This document shows positions 1-8,273 of a DNA stretch of 64,000 nucleotides, one piece after another (positions within the stretch are counted from its first letter, which is position 1; each line of letters begins with the position of its first letter). The translations under genes and the position numbers were made by a program. The notes under the pieces are model-generated. The model ran no database searches and was not told the DNA's origin. It was given only the letters and a program-made list of their open reading frames with translations. The stretch comes from an uncultured Eubacteriales bacterium. Its GTDB lineage: Bacteria > Bacillota > Clostridia > Oscillospirales > Oscillospiraceae. The stretch is taken from positions 21,012 to 85,011 of the forward strand of contig URQY01000004.1 of assembly GCA_900550165.1 (NCBI GenBank), written 5' to 3'.

Positions 1-175
1 ACGGGAACTCAAAGCGGACCGAGCCGTCCGCCTCATATACCATATAGCGCTGCGCAAACAAAAAGCCGCACGCCGCCAGCAGGACCAGCACCAGCACCAC
101 TGCCAGCACGCCTCTGCCGCGCCTGCGCCCGCGATAACCGGTATAGCCCTTCGTTCCGCTCGATCTTTTTGCCAT
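1..175 (-). CDS. N-terminal fragment of a membrane-anchored or secreted protein (cut by window edge)
   Basis: Only the first 58 codons lie in the window. The start ATG (complement of 173-175) is preceded by a good AAGGAGG site. The visible part has a basic N terminus (about residues 1-22, many Arg/Gly/Lys), one hydrophobic segment (about 23-43, rich in Val/Leu/Ala), then the start of an external region containing MVYEADGSVRFEFP. This is the layout of a signal anchor followed by an extracytoplasmic domain. The short post-membrane motif resembles the beginning of clostridial DUF4015 putative glycoside hydrolases, but that is recall from a few residues and is weak. The downstream part would be needed to name it. 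It is separated from rpiB by the rpiB terminator, so it is probably a separate transcription unit. Confidence 0.6.
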   Translation of the reverse strand, partial: MAKRSSGTKGYTGYRGRRRGRGVLAVVLVLVLLAACGFLFAQRYMVYEADGSVRFEFP

Positions 176-225
176 TGTCTGCATCCGCCTCCTTTTTCTC
201 GTGCAACAGTTTACCTTTTGAGAGC

Positions 226-262
226 AAAAAAATCAACAAAAACCTTTCGGTTTTTGTTGATT
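226..262 (-). terminator. Intrinsic terminator of the hrcA-rpiB operon
   Basis: A 14-bp perfect stem (231-244 with 249-262, loop TTTC) is followed on the minus strand by seven T residues. It lies 18 bases past the rpiB stop and ends the heat-shock operon. Confidence 0.85.
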
Positions 263-279
263 TTCCGCTTTTGTATGCT

Positions 280-717
280 TTAGCCCTCGATAGCGTCCAG
301 CAGCGCGACGCGGCGGGCGTGGCGGCCGCCTTCAAACGCGGTGGAGAGGAACGTCTCGACCATGGCAGACGCCAGCTTGGGGCCCGTGAAGCCCGCGCCG
401 ATGGCCATCATGTTGGCGTTGTTGTGCTGGCGGCACAGCTGCGCCTCGAGCGCATCGGCACAGTGCGCGCAGCGGATGCCCTTGACCTTGTTCGCCGCGA
501 TGGAAATGCCGATGCCCGTCGTGCACACGACGATGCCGTACTCGCACTCCCCGCTCGCCACGGCGCGCGCGGCGGCCTCGCCGAAGATGGGATAGTCGCA
601 GCTCTCGGTGGAGTAGGTGCCGCAGTCCTTGACCTCGTGGCCCATGCCCTCCAGCTGCTTTTTGATGTCTTCCTTCATGGCGTACCCGCCGTGGTCACAG
701 CCCAATGCGATCTTCAT
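280..717 (-). CDS. rpiB: Ribose-5-phosphate isomerase B
   Basis: Interconverts ribose 5-phosphate and ribulose 5-phosphate in the non-oxidative pentose phosphate pathway; cytoplasmic. The 145-residue length is normal for RpiB. It shows the N-terminal GCDHGGY phosphate-binding motif (residues 6-12), the active-site cysteine in VVCTTGIG (Cys65) and the downstream HNNANMMAIGA stretch. It sits 20 bases after the PHP phosphatase gene, on the same strand, at the 3' end of the hrcA-grpE-dnaK-dnaJ operon, and is followed by a strong terminator. It is therefore likely co-transcribed with the chaperone genes. Allose-6-phosphate isomerase activity is known in some RpiB proteins, but no allose genes are nearby. 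Confidence 0.95.
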   Translation of the reverse strand: MKIALGCDHGGYAMKEDIKKQLEGMGHEVKDCGTYSTESCDYPIFGEAAARAVASGECEYGIVVCTTGIGISIAANKVKGIRCAHCADALEAQLCRQHNNANMMAIGAGFTGPKLASAMVETFLSTAFEGGRHARRVALLDAIEG

Positions 718-737
718 AATGTTTCTCCTTTTATCGG

Positions 738-1544
738 TCAGATTTTGTGAAAGACCGGTTTTTTCTTCTCAAACGTGCACACATAGTCAAGCCCACAGCT
801 CTTCAAGAGCTCCTGCGTCTCGCGTGCGCGCATCCCGACGAATTCCGGCGTGTGCGCGTCGGTGCCGACGGTGACGATCTCGCCGCCAAGCTCGTGATAG
901 AGCCTCAGCCATTTTTGATCCGGCAGCGGCGTGTTGCCGCGGTTGACGTTGCACTCGATGCCGCAGCCGTTTTCAATGAGCGCGCGGAACACCTGCGCCA
1001 CCTCGTCCTCAAAACCGTCGAAACTCATGTGCATGCCGTGGTTTTCGTTCATGTAGCGAAGCGGCAGTTTCCGGTGGCCGAGCACGGAGAACTTCCCCCA
1101 CTTGGCCGTCTCCAGAACGAGCGTTAAATAGTCCGCGATCTGCTCGCGCGCCTCCCGCTCAGTGCCGCCGGGCATAAAGTAGAGATCGTTCCAGTCATAC
1201 TTTTCCGAGAGCTGGTGCTGCGAGCCGATGACAAAGTCCAGCTCGGGCAGCCGCGCGAGAAGCTCTTCGGCGTAGGTAAAGTCGCGCATCGCCTCGCCGA
1301 GCTCGATGCCGCGGCGGACGATGATCTTCCCGTCCGCCGCGCGGTCGGCGCGCGCAAAGGTCTCCTCCCGATTTGAAAAATCGTGCTCCCAGTGCGTCAT
1401 CTCGCACGGGCGATAGGTATCCACATGGTCCGTCAGGCACATCTCCTGCAAGCCCTGCGCAATGCCCGCGTGCACCATGTCCTCCACCGGCGTTTTCGAG
1501 TCGAACGAAAGCGAGCAGTGGGTGTGATAATCGGATAAATACAT
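738..1544 (-). CDS. PHP-family phosphatase, histidinol-phosphatase (HisJ/HisK)-like
   Basis: Predicted cytoplasmic metal-dependent phosphoesterase of the PHP superfamily. The first 45 residues carry the family signature: DYHTHCSLSFDS near the N terminus and CLTDHVDTY near residue 37. Later metal-ligand regions include IVRRGIELGE, VIGSQHQL, VLGHRKLPLRY, ECNVNRG and TVGTDAHTP near the end. At 268 residues it has the length of histidinol-phosphatases (last phosphatase step of histidine synthesis). No other his biosynthesis gene is in the window, so the substrate could differ. It starts 10 bases after dnaJ and ends 20 bases before rpiB, which places it inside the heat-shock operon. Confidence 0.8.
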   Translation of the reverse strand: MYLSDYHTHCSLSFDSKTPVEDMVHAGIAQGLQEMCLTDHVDTYRPCEMTHWEHDFSNREETFARADRAADGKIIVRRGIELGEAMRDFTYAEELLARLPELDFVIGSQHQLSEKYDWNDLYFMPGGTEREAREQIADYLTLVLETAKWGKFSVLGHRKLPLRYMNENHGMHMSFDGFEDEVAQVFRALIENGCGIECNVNRGNTPLPDQKWLRLYHELGGEIVTVGTDAHTPEFVGMRARETQELLKSCGLDYVCTFEKKKPVFHKI

Positions 1545-1554
1545 TTTCTATCCT

Positions 1555-2691
1555 TTACAGCTTGAACTTTCCGAAGAAGCTCTTGTGCTCCTCATAATTC
1601 TTCTCGCCGAGCGACTCGCTGAATTTCTTGAGCGCTTCCTTCTGCTCGCGGTTCAGGTTGCGCGGCGTTTCGATGTTCACGGTGACGTACTGGTCGCCGC
1701 GGCCGCGGCCGTTGAGCCCGGGGATACCCTTGCCCTTTAAGCGGAAGGTCGTGCCGCTCTGCGTCCCCTCGGGGATGGTGTACTTCACCTTGCCGTCGAT
1801 CGTCGGGATCTCAAGCTCCGCACCGAGCACCGCCTGCGTAAACGTGATGGGCGCCTCGCAGAGGACGCTCGTACCCTCGCGGCGGAAGATCTCGTGCGGC
1901 CGCACGGATACGACGATCAGAAGATCGCCCGCGGGACCGCCGTTCTTGCCCGCGTTGCCCTGACCGCGCAGCGAGATGGTCTGCCCGTTGTCGATGCCCG
2001 CCGGAATGCTCACCTTGATGGTCTTGTGACGGCGGATCATGCTCTTGCCGCCGCAGGTCGGGCAGGGCTGGTGGATGATCTTGCCGCGCCCGCCGCAGCG
2101 CTGGCACGGCGTAGAGGTGGACATATAGCCCAGCGGCGTCTGGCGGCGCTGCTGAATCACGCCGCTTCCGCGGCAGTCGGGGCAGATCTCCGCCGTCGTC
2201 CCCTTGGCGCAGCCCGAGCCATGGCAGTCCGGGCACTGCTCCACGCGGTCGATGATGACCTCCTTCTCGCAGCCGAAGGCCGCCTCCTCAAAGCTGATGT
2301 TCACGCTCGTGCGCAGGCTCTCGCCGCGCTGGGGCGCGTTGGGGTTGGCGCGCGCACCGCCGAAGCCGCCGCCGAAAAAGCTGCCGAAGATATCGCCCAG
2401 ATCGCCGAAGTCGAAGCCGCCCGCACCGTAAGCGCCGCCGCCTGCACCGGCCCCGTAGTTCGGGTCCACGCCGGCAAAGCCGAACTGGTCGTAGCGCGCC
2501 TTCTTCTCCGGGTCGCTCAGGACCTCGTTCGCCTCGTTGATCTCCTTGAATTTCTCTTCCGCTTCCTTATCGCCGGGGTTCATGTCGGGGTGATACTTGC
2601 GCGCAAGCTTTTTATATGCTTTTTTGATTTCTTCCTCCGAAGCGCCCTTGGAAATGCCGAGCACCTCGTAATAATCGCGTTTCTCCGCCAT
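1555..2691 (-). CDS. dnaJ: Chaperone protein DnaJ (Hsp40)
   Basis: Co-chaperone that delivers unfolded clients to DnaK and stimulates its ATPase. Domains in order: J domain (about 1-70, with the HPD motif in KYHPDMNPGD), Gly/Phe-rich linker (about 75-125), a zinc region with four CxxCxGxG-type repeats (about 150-230), then the C-terminal client-binding and dimerisation part. At 378 residues the length is typical. The start used is the ATG at 2691, with AAGGGAG upstream; an in-frame upstream extension has no family similarity. It is 74 bases downstream of dnaK and 10 bases upstream of the PHP phosphatase. Confidence 0.97.
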   Translation of the reverse strand: MAEKRDYYEVLGISKGASEEEIKKAYKKLARKYHPDMNPGDKEAEEKFKEINEANEVLSDPEKKARYDQFGFAGVDPNYGAGAGGGAYGAGGFDFGDLGDIFGSFFGGGFGGARANPNAPQRGESLRTSVNISFEEAAFGCEKEVIIDRVEQCPDCHGSGCAKGTTAEICPDCRGSGVIQQRRQTPLGYMSTSTPCQRCGGRGKIIHQPCPTCGGKSMIRRHKTIKVSIPAGIDNGQTISLRGQGNAGKNGGPAGDLLIVVSVRPHEIFRREGTSVLCEAPITFTQAVLGAELEIPTIDGKVKYTIPEGTQSGTTFRLKGKGIPGLNGRGRGDQYVTVNIETPRNLNREQKEALKKFSESLGEKNYEEHKSFFGKFKL

Positions 2692-2765
2692 AGACAAAAC
2701 TCCCTTGAAACGCCACGACCGGGGGCAGTTCAAAAACTGTCCCCGTTGTGGCCGACTTGCTTATT

Positions 2766-4628
2766 TTACTTCTTGTTCTCGTCGTCGTCAACGACCTTGT
2801 AGTCAGCGTCATAATACTGCTGACCGTTCGGGCCGGTCTGTGCGCCGCCGTTCTGACCGCCCATATCGGGGCCGGCCTGTGCGCCGCCCTGCGGGTTGGC
2901 CTGCTGGTAGAGCTTCTCGCTCATCTGGTAGAACATCTGGGTCAGCTCTTCGGTCGCGCTCTTGATGGCGTCGGTGTCGTCGCCCTTGAGGACTTCCTTC
3001 AGCTTGTCGATACCGGCCTGGACCTTGGCCTTCTCGTCCGCGGGGATCTTGTCGCCCACCTCGCCGAGGGTCTTCTCGCTCTGGTAGACCATCTGGTCGG
3101 CCTGGTTGCGGACCTCGACCTTTTCCTTGATCTTGGCGTCCTCGGCAGCGTACTGCTCGGCGTCCTTGACGGCCTTTTCGATATCCTCCTTGCTCATGTT
3201 GGAGGAAGAGGTGATGGTGATGTGCTGCTCGGTGCCGGTGCCGAGGTCCTTCGCGCTGACGTTCACGATGCCGTTGGCGTCGATATCGAATGTGACCTCG
3301 ATCTGAGGCACGCCGCGGCGGGCCGGAGCGATGCCGTCGAGGTGGAAGCGGCCGAGGCTCTTGTTGGCAGCGGCCATCTCGCGCTCGCCCTGCAGGACGT
3401 TGACCTCAACGCTCGTCTGGTTGTCGGCGGCGGTGGAGAAGATCTGGCTCTTCTTCACGGGGATGGTGGTGTTGCGGTCGATGAGCTTGGTGCAAACGCC
3501 GCCCATGGTCTCAATGCCGAGGCTCAGCGGGGTAACATCGAGCAGCAGCAGGCCCTTGACATCGCCGGTCAGCACGCCCGCCTGAAGCGCGGCGCCCATG
3601 GCGACGCACTCATCGGGGTTGATGCCCTTGAAGCCTTCCTTGCCGGTGAGCTTCTTGACCATTTCCTGCACGGCGGGGATACGGCTGGAGCCGCCGACCA
3701 TCAGTACCTTGTGGATATCGTTACCGGTGAGGCCGGCATCGCTCAGCGCCTGGCGGACAGGGCCGGCAGTGGCTTCGACCAGGTGCGCGGTCAGCTCGTT
3801 GAACTTGGCGCGCGTGAGCGTCAGATCAAGGTGCTTCGGGCCCGTGGCGTCGGCCGTGATATACGGGAGGTTGATGTTGGTGGAGGTCACGCCGGAGAGC
3901 TCGATCTTGGCCTTCTCCGCGGCCTCCTTCAGGCGCTGCATGGCGACCTTATCGGTAGAGAGGTCGACGTTGTCGGTGCGCTTGAACTCGCCGACCATCC
4001 ACTTCATGATGCACTCATCGAAGTCGTCGCCGCCGAGACGGTTGTTGCCGGCGGTGGCCAGCACCTCGATCACGCCGTCGTCGATATCCAGGATGGAGAC
4101 ATCGAACGTGCCGCCGCCGAGGTCGTAGACCATGACCTTCTGGCTCTGCTCCTTGTCGACGCCGTAAGCAAGCGCTGCGGCCGTCGGCTCGTTGATGATA
4201 CGCTTGACCTCGAGGCCGGCGATCTTACCGGCGTCCTTGGTCGCCTGACGCTGCGCGTCGGTGAAGTAAGCGGGAACGGTGATGACGGCTTCGCTGACGC
4301 TTCCGCCGAGGTAGGCTTCGGCGTCCGCCTTGAGCTTTTGCAGGATCATCGCGCTGATCTCCTGCGGGGTGTACTTCTTGCCGTCGATCTCGACTTTATA
4401 ATCAGAGCCCATCTCGCGCTTGATCGAAGCGATCGTGCGGTCGGGGTTGGTGATGGCCTGACGCTTTGCGACCTGGCCGACCATACGCTCGCCGGTCTTC
4501 GAGAACGCGACGACGGACGGGGTGGTGCGGTTGCCTTCGGCGTTGGGGATGACGACGGCTTCGCCGCCCTCCATCACAGCCACACAAGAGTTGGTCGTAC
4601 CAAGGTCGATACCGATAACTTTAGACAT
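2766..4628 (-). CDS. dnaK: Chaperone protein DnaK (Hsp70)
   Basis: ATP-dependent chaperone. The 620-residue protein begins MSKVIGIDLGTTNSCVAVMEG, the phosphate-1 loop of Hsp70s, and has VYDLGGGTFDVSIL in the phosphate-2 region. The substrate-binding part contains LLLDVTPLSLGIETMGG, and the C-terminal tail is rich in Gly/Gln and ends in acidic-lysine residues. Third gene of the CIRCE-controlled operon. A 260-base structured intergenic region separates it from grpE, unlike the tight 3-base gap between hrcA and grpE. This could uncouple dnaK mRNA level from the upstream cistrons. Confidence 0.98.
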   Translation of the reverse strand: MSKVIGIDLGTTNSCVAVMEGGEAVVIPNAEGNRTTPSVVAFSKTGERMVGQVAKRQAITNPDRTIASIKREMGSDYKVEIDGKKYTPQEISAMILQKLKADAEAYLGGSVSEAVITVPAYFTDAQRQATKDAGKIAGLEVKRIINEPTAAALAYGVDKEQSQKVMVYDLGGGTFDVSILDIDDGVIEVLATAGNNRLGGDDFDECIMKWMVGEFKRTDNVDLSTDKVAMQRLKEAAEKAKIELSGVTSTNINLPYITADATGPKHLDLTLTRAKFNELTAHLVEATAGPVRQALSDAGLTGNDIHKVLMVGGSSRIPAVQEMVKKLTGKEGFKGINPDECVAMGAALQAGVLTGDVKGLLLLDVTPLSLGIETMGGVCTKLIDRNTTIPVKKSQIFSTAADNQTSVEVNVLQGEREMAAANKSLGRFHLDGIAPARRGVPQIEVTFDIDANGIVNVSAKDLGTGTEQHITITSSSNMSKEDIEKAVKDAEQYAAEDAKIKEKVEVRNQADQMVYQSEKTLGEVGDKIPADEKAKVQAGIDKLKEVLKGDDTDAIKSATEELTQMFYQMSEKLYQQANPQGGAQAGPDMGGQNGGAQTGPNGQQYYDADYKVVDDDENKK

Positions 4629-4682
4629 AATGTTGTCCTCCTAAGATCTATCTTAATTTTTTTGTTAACATCTTTATATTCA

Positions 4683-4881
4683 TTTCGCGTTCGCAAACGC
4701 GAAACAAAATCGAATCGTTTTTTCTGACGACAGAAGGTGAATTGCCGCATAGCGGCAAGAGAAGCCGCCCTAGGGCGTGTGCGTCAGAAAAAACACATCT
4801 CAGCCCTGAAACGTGCGAGCGCAGCGAGTGCGCTGCACAGGGCTGCAAGCTCTTTCAAAAATGTGTGTCACACATTTTTGA
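4683..4881 (-). repeat. Array of nested hairpins in the grpE-dnaK spacer
   Basis: Five or more inverted repeats fill this spacer. They are: a 12-bp hairpin with a 3-base loop (4855-4866 with 4870-4881) just after the grpE stop; CAGCCCTG/CAGGGCTG (4801-4808 with 4838-4845) enclosing AGCGCA/TGCGCT; a 12-bp outer pair TTTTTTCTGACG/CGTCAGAAAAAA (4718-4729 with 4782-4793) enclosing CGCCC/GGGCG and TTGCCGC/GCGGCAA; and a 9-bp hairpin (4683-4691 with 4696-4704). None is followed by a clear T-run that would mark it as a terminator. Confidence 0.75.
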
Positions 4882-4888
4882 GGAACTT

Positions 4889-5497
4889 TTAGTTGGCGAC
4901 CTTGACGATCGCGAACCGGAGCACCTTATCACCCAGCGTGAAGCCCTGCTGCAAAACCTCCACCACGGTGTTTTCGCCGTAGCTTTCGTCCTCAATGTGC
5001 ATCACGGCGTTGTGCTTTTCGGGGTCGAAGGGCTTGCCCGCGGCGTCCATCGTTTCCACGCCCAGCTTGGTAAGGCTCTCCTTGAACTGGTTGAACACCA
5101 TTTCAAGGCCCTTGCGGTGGGGCGACTCCTCGTCGCCATACTGGGCAAGGCCGCGCTCGAGGTTATCGTAAACGCCCAGCAGCGCCTTGATCGTGTCGAT
5201 CTTCGCGTCGGCGTAAAGGCTTTCCTTTTCCTTCGCAGTGCGCTTGCGGTAGTTGTCGTACTCGGCGGCAAGGCGCAGGTATTTGTCCTGCTCGTCGGCA
5301 AGCGACTTGGCAAGGCCCTCCATCTTCTCCATCTGCTCGCGCGTGACGGTAAAGGTCTCGGGCTCCGCCTTCTTTTCGGCGGTCTCATCAGCCTTGGCGG
5401 GCTCTGCGGTCTTGGCCGCCTCCTCTGCCGCCGGCTGCTGCGCCGTTTCCTTTTCCGGCGTGCTCTCCGCCGCGTTCTGCTTGTCTTTCTTACCCAT
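4889..5497 (-). CDS. grpE: Nucleotide exchange factor GrpE
   Basis: Releases ADP from DnaK. The 202-residue protein has a low-complexity Ala/Glu/Lys-rich N-terminal arm (about 1-55), a long predicted coiled coil (about 55-105, containing EYDNYRKRTAKEKE), and a C-terminal beta-domain ending EVLQQGFTLGDKVLRFAIVKV, the typical GrpE end. It starts 3 bases after the hrcA stop, so translation is probably coupled. It belongs to the hrcA-grpE-dnaK-dnaJ operon. Confidence 0.95.
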   Translation of the reverse strand: MGKKDKQNAAESTPEKETAQQPAAEEAAKTAEPAKADETAEKKAEPETFTVTREQMEKMEGLAKSLADEQDKYLRLAAEYDNYRKRTAKEKESLYADAKIDTIKALLGVYDNLERGLAQYGDEESPHRKGLEMVFNQFKESLTKLGVETMDAAGKPFDPEKHNAVMHIEDESYGENTVVEVLQQGFTLGDKVLRFAIVKVAN

Positions 5498-5500
5498 TTC

Positions 5501-6550
5501 TTACTCCTTATCTTCTTCCTTGGGCGGAAGCTCGTTCTTGCCGAACATCCGCGTCAGGCTGTCTGCAAAATAACTCAGCCGCGCCGTCACGGTGGCGTAG
5601 TCCATTCTCGTGGGACCCACCACGCCGACGAGCCCGCGCATCCCGTCGCCGATATCGTAGCTGGCGACGACCACGCTCGTTTCCTTGAGCGCCTCGTTCA
5701 CGTTTTCCGGGCCGATCAGGATCTTGAGCGGCGCGCCGTCATCCGGCACGGGAAGCTCTTCCTTGTTATCCACAAGGAATGTGACTAAATCGTGCGCCTT
5801 GTCGACATCGCGGTACTCAGGCATTTTCAAGATCTGGCTCGCGCCCGCGGTCTCCACATTGCGCTGCGCGCTCTGCTCGAGCACACCGATCGCATATTCG
5901 ACCGCTTTGGACACCACTAAAAACAGCTCGGGCGAAAGCTGCTCGGAAAGGCTCATCAGCCTTGCACTCATCTCATCGGCGCTCCGGCCGGTGAAGTGCG
6001 TGTTCAAAAGCTCTTTGACGTCCGCGAGCCGCTGGCTGTCGAACGGGAGGTCCGAGCGCTGGAGCTGGCTCTTCACGCGGTTGTCCTCGCCCATCACCAC
6101 GACGATGAAGCTCATTTCATCGACCGCGATGAGCTCGAAGCGCTTGACGCTCGCCTCGCGCCGACCGCCTGTCACGCTGTACACGGGGTAATTGACGATG
6201 CTCGACACCATCTGCCCCGCCTTGGCGATCACGCTGTCCGTGCCGCTGAGCTTGGACTTTAGCTGCTCGTTGATCTCCTCCGCTTCTGTTTCGGAAACCT
6301 CGCGCTTTTCCATCAGCTCGTTGACGTACAAGCGGTAACCTTTCGGCGACGGCACGCGTCCGGCGGACGTGTGCGGCTGCTCAAGGTAGCCCATTTCGAC
6401 CAGATCCGCAAGCTCGTTGCGGATGGTCGCGGAGCTCACCGAACCGCCCATCTCCTCGGCCAGCGCCTTGGAGCCGACCGGCTCAGCCGCGGCGATATAA
6501 TCTTCGACCACGCGCTTGAGAATTTGCTTTTTGCGCTCTGTCAAGTCCAT
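5501..6550 (-). CDS. hrcA: Heat-inducible transcription repressor HrcA
   Basis: Represses class I heat-shock genes by binding CIRCE; its folding depends on GroEL in known systems. The 349-residue protein starts with the winged-helix DNA-binding region (MDLTERKKQILKRVVEDYI, then SSATIRNELADLVEMGYLEQPHTSAGRVPS) followed by the GAF-like and insertion domains. The C-terminal GMRGLVGVVGPTRMDYATV motif is characteristic. It is the first gene of the operon and a perfect CIRCE lies 22 bases upstream of its start, so it represses itself and grpE-dnaK-dnaJ plus the two downstream metabolic genes. The RBS reads AAAGGAG. Confidence 0.97.
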   Translation of the reverse strand: MDLTERKKQILKRVVEDYIAAAEPVGSKALAEEMGGSVSSATIRNELADLVEMGYLEQPHTSAGRVPSPKGYRLYVNELMEKREVSETEAEEINEQLKSKLSGTDSVIAKAGQMVSSIVNYPVYSVTGGRREASVKRFELIAVDEMSFIVVVMGEDNRVKSQLQRSDLPFDSQRLADVKELLNTHFTGRSADEMSARLMSLSEQLSPELFLVVSKAVEYAIGVLEQSAQRNVETAGASQILKMPEYRDVDKAHDLVTFLVDNKEELPVPDDGAPLKILIGPENVNEALKETSVVVASYDIGDGMRGLVGVVGPTRMDYATVTARLSYFADSLTRMFGKNELPPKEEDKE

Positions 6551-6572
6551 ACGCCGCGCTCCTTTCGTAGCT

Positions 6573-6599
6573 TTAGCACTCCTTTCCCCTGAGTGCTAA
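6573..6599 (-). promoter_or_regulatory. CIRCE operator (HrcA binding site)
   Basis: Exact match to the CIRCE consensus: TTAGCACTC, nine bases, GAGTGCTAA. It begins four bases beyond the -10 box of the hrcA promoter, so it covers the transcription start. Confidence 0.97.
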
Positions 6600-6603
6600 A
6601 CGC

Positions 6604-6632
6604 AGTGTACCACCGACATTTCCCATTGTCAA
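6604..6632 (-). promoter_or_regulatory. Sigma-A promoter of the hrcA operon
   Basis: On the minus strand TTGACA is followed after 17 bases by TACACT, directly upstream of CIRCE. Confidence 0.85.
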
Positions 6633-6716
6633 TAGGACGCAGTGTAAACAGTTTGTGAACTACGCAAAAGTCGGACCGTGACCTTCCCGAAAAGCATCAC
6701 TGCCTCCATTTTCGCG

Positions 6717-6752
6717 CAAAAAAGAGGAACGCTCTCGCGTTCCTCTTTTTTG
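6717..6752 (-). terminator. Intrinsic terminator of the rnf operon
   Basis: AAGAGGAACGC pairs with GCGTTCCTCTT around a four-base loop and is followed on the minus strand by a T-run. It lies about 10 bases after the rnfB stop. Confidence 0.9.
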
Positions 6753-6761
6753 TAAAACCGT

Positions 6762-7667
6762 TTATTCCGCCTTGGGCGCTTCCGCAGCCTTGGCTTCGGC
6801 GGCTGCCTTGGCAGCAGCGGCCTTGCGCTCGGCGGCAGCCTTCTGCGCCGCCTTGAACTTCTCCTTCTCCTCGGGGGTCGGGATGGGCTCGATGGCGTTG
6901 CGCGGGCAGGCCTTGGCGCACATGGTGCAGTTTCTGCACTTGTCGTAGTCGATGACGGCCACGTTGTTGACGACGTGGATGGCGTCGAACTTACAGGTGC
7001 GCTCGCACATACCGCAGGCGATACAGGAGTTGGCGCACACCTTCGTGACGGCGGGGCCCTTCTCCTTGTTGGAGCAGTTGACGAACACCTTCTGCTTGTA
7101 GGGCACCTCGACGATCAGCTTGCGCGGGCAAACCTCGCGGCAGGCGCCGCAGTCGGTGCACTTTTCCTTGTCGACCTCGGCCACGCCCTGGGCATTGATA
7201 TGCAGCGCGTCGAACTGGCAGGCGGCCACGCAGGTACCGAAGCCCATGCAGCCAAAGGAGCAGGCGGTCGGGCCGCCGGCGACCTTCGTCGCGGCGACGC
7301 AGTCGTGAAGACCGACATACTCAAAGTTCTTCACAGAGGCCTCGCCGCCGTTGCACAGCACGTGCGCGACCTTCTTTTCGCCGCTGGGGGCTTCCATGCC
7401 CATGATCTCGGCGATCTTGGCAGCGCCCTCCGCGCCTGCGGGAGCGCAGGCGGTGACAGGGGCCTTACCAGCCAGAATAGCCTCTGCGCAGCCCGCGCAG
7501 CCGGGATAGCCGCAGCCGCCGCAGTTTGCACCGGCAAGGCAGGCCTGGATCTTGGGCAGACGCTCATCGACCTCGACCTCAAAGGCCTTGGCCGCAACGG
7601 ACAGGATCAGGCCGAACACAACGGCGATCACGCCCAGCACGAGGACGGCATAAATTACGTTCATCAT
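6762..7667 (-). CDS. rnfB: Rnf complex electron transport subunit B (RnfB)
   Basis: Iron-sulfur subunit that passes electrons from ferredoxin into the membrane-bound Rnf ferredoxin:NAD+ oxidoreductase. An N-terminal membrane segment (about 1-27) anchors it. The Cys-rich motif GANCGGCGYPGCAGCAEAI (about 47-65) is the RnfB signature 4Fe-4S site. Several CxxCxxCxxxC-type ferredoxin motifs follow (around CTDCGACREVCP, CIACGMCERTC and CRNCTMCAKACP). The last 40 or so residues are an Ala/Lys/Glu-rich tail without similarity to a domain. Last gene of rnfCDGEAB, 15 bases after rnfA, followed by a terminator. Confidence 0.96.
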   Translation of the reverse strand: MMNVIYAVLVLGVIAVVFGLILSVAAKAFEVEVDERLPKIQACLAGANCGGCGYPGCAGCAEAILAGKAPVTACAPAGAEGAAKIAEIMGMEAPSGEKKVAHVLCNGGEASVKNFEYVGLHDCVAATKVAGGPTACSFGCMGFGTCVAACQFDALHINAQGVAEVDKEKCTDCGACREVCPRKLIVEVPYKQKVFVNCSNKEKGPAVTKVCANSCIACGMCERTCKFDAIHVVNNVAVIDYDKCRNCTMCAKACPRNAIEPIPTPEEKEKFKAAQKAAAERKAAAAKAAAEAKAAEAPKAE

Positions 7668-7682
7668 GTTTCCATTCCCTCC

Positions 7683-8273
7683 TTACATGGGCCACACCTG
7701 CAGACCCGAGAAGCCCATGAATGCAAGGGCGATGAGGCCTGCGGTGATCAGCGCGATGGGGAAGCCTTCAAATGCCTTGGGATAGTCGGCAAACTCCAGG
7801 CGCTCGCGCACCGTGGAGAACAGGTAGATCGCCAGCAGGAAGCCAAGGCCGCCGGTGATGCCGTAAACCACGGATCCGATGAAGTTGTAGTCGTTCTGCA
7901 CGTTGAGCAGCACCACGCCGAGAACGGCGCAGTTGGTGGTGATCAGCGGCAGGTACACGCCGAGGGCCGTGTAGAGCGTCGGCATGGACTTTTTGAGGAA
8001 CATCTCGATGAACTGCACGAGGCTCGCCACCACGAGGATGAAGGCGACGGTCTGCATATAGTCAAGCCCCAGCGCAACAAGGATCTTATTCACGCCGAAG
8101 CAGAACGCCGAGGCAAGGCCCATGACGAACGTAACGGCAAGACCCATACCGACGGCGGTGTCGCTCTTTTTCGACACGCCGAGGAACGGGCAGATACCCA
8201 GGAACTGCGAGAAGATGAAGTTATTCGTCAAAATCGCGCCGAGGGAAATAGCAAGAAGCTTTGTAACACTCAT
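7683..8273 (-). CDS. rnfA: Rnf complex membrane subunit A (RnfA)
   Basis: Integral membrane subunit of the ion-translocating Rnf complex. The 196-residue protein is almost wholly hydrophobic, with six predicted helices, and carries family motifs NNFIFSQFLGICPFLGVSKK near the N terminus and TTNCAVLGVVLLN in the middle; Cys residues in these motifs bind an iron-sulfur cluster in characterised RnfA/NqrE. It begins directly after the rnfE stop with no spacer. Confidence 0.96.
   Translation of the reverse strand: MSVTKLLAISLGAILTNNFIFSQFLGICPFLGVSKKSDTAVGMGLAVTFVMGLASAFCFGVNKILVALGLDYMQTVAFILVVASLVQFIEMFLKKSMPTLYTALGVYLPLITTNCAVLGVVLLNVQNDYNFIGSVVYGITGGLGFLLAIYLFSTVRERLEFADYPKAFEGFPIALITAGLIALAFMGFSGLQVWPM

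Noticed and set aside
738..1544. PHP phosphatase as part of the histidine region
   Set aside because: It lies more than 50 kb from hutH in this window, would belong to synthesis rather than breakdown, and is co-oriented with the heat-shock genes.
2748..4727. Long open frame of about 659 codons on the plus strand opposite dnaK
   Set aside because: It is the complement of a highly conserved gene with strong third-position GC bias, has no recognisable protein sequence and no ribosome-binding site. The same applies to the long frames opposite rel (16708-18804), fhs (60610-62292) and hutH (57449-59269).
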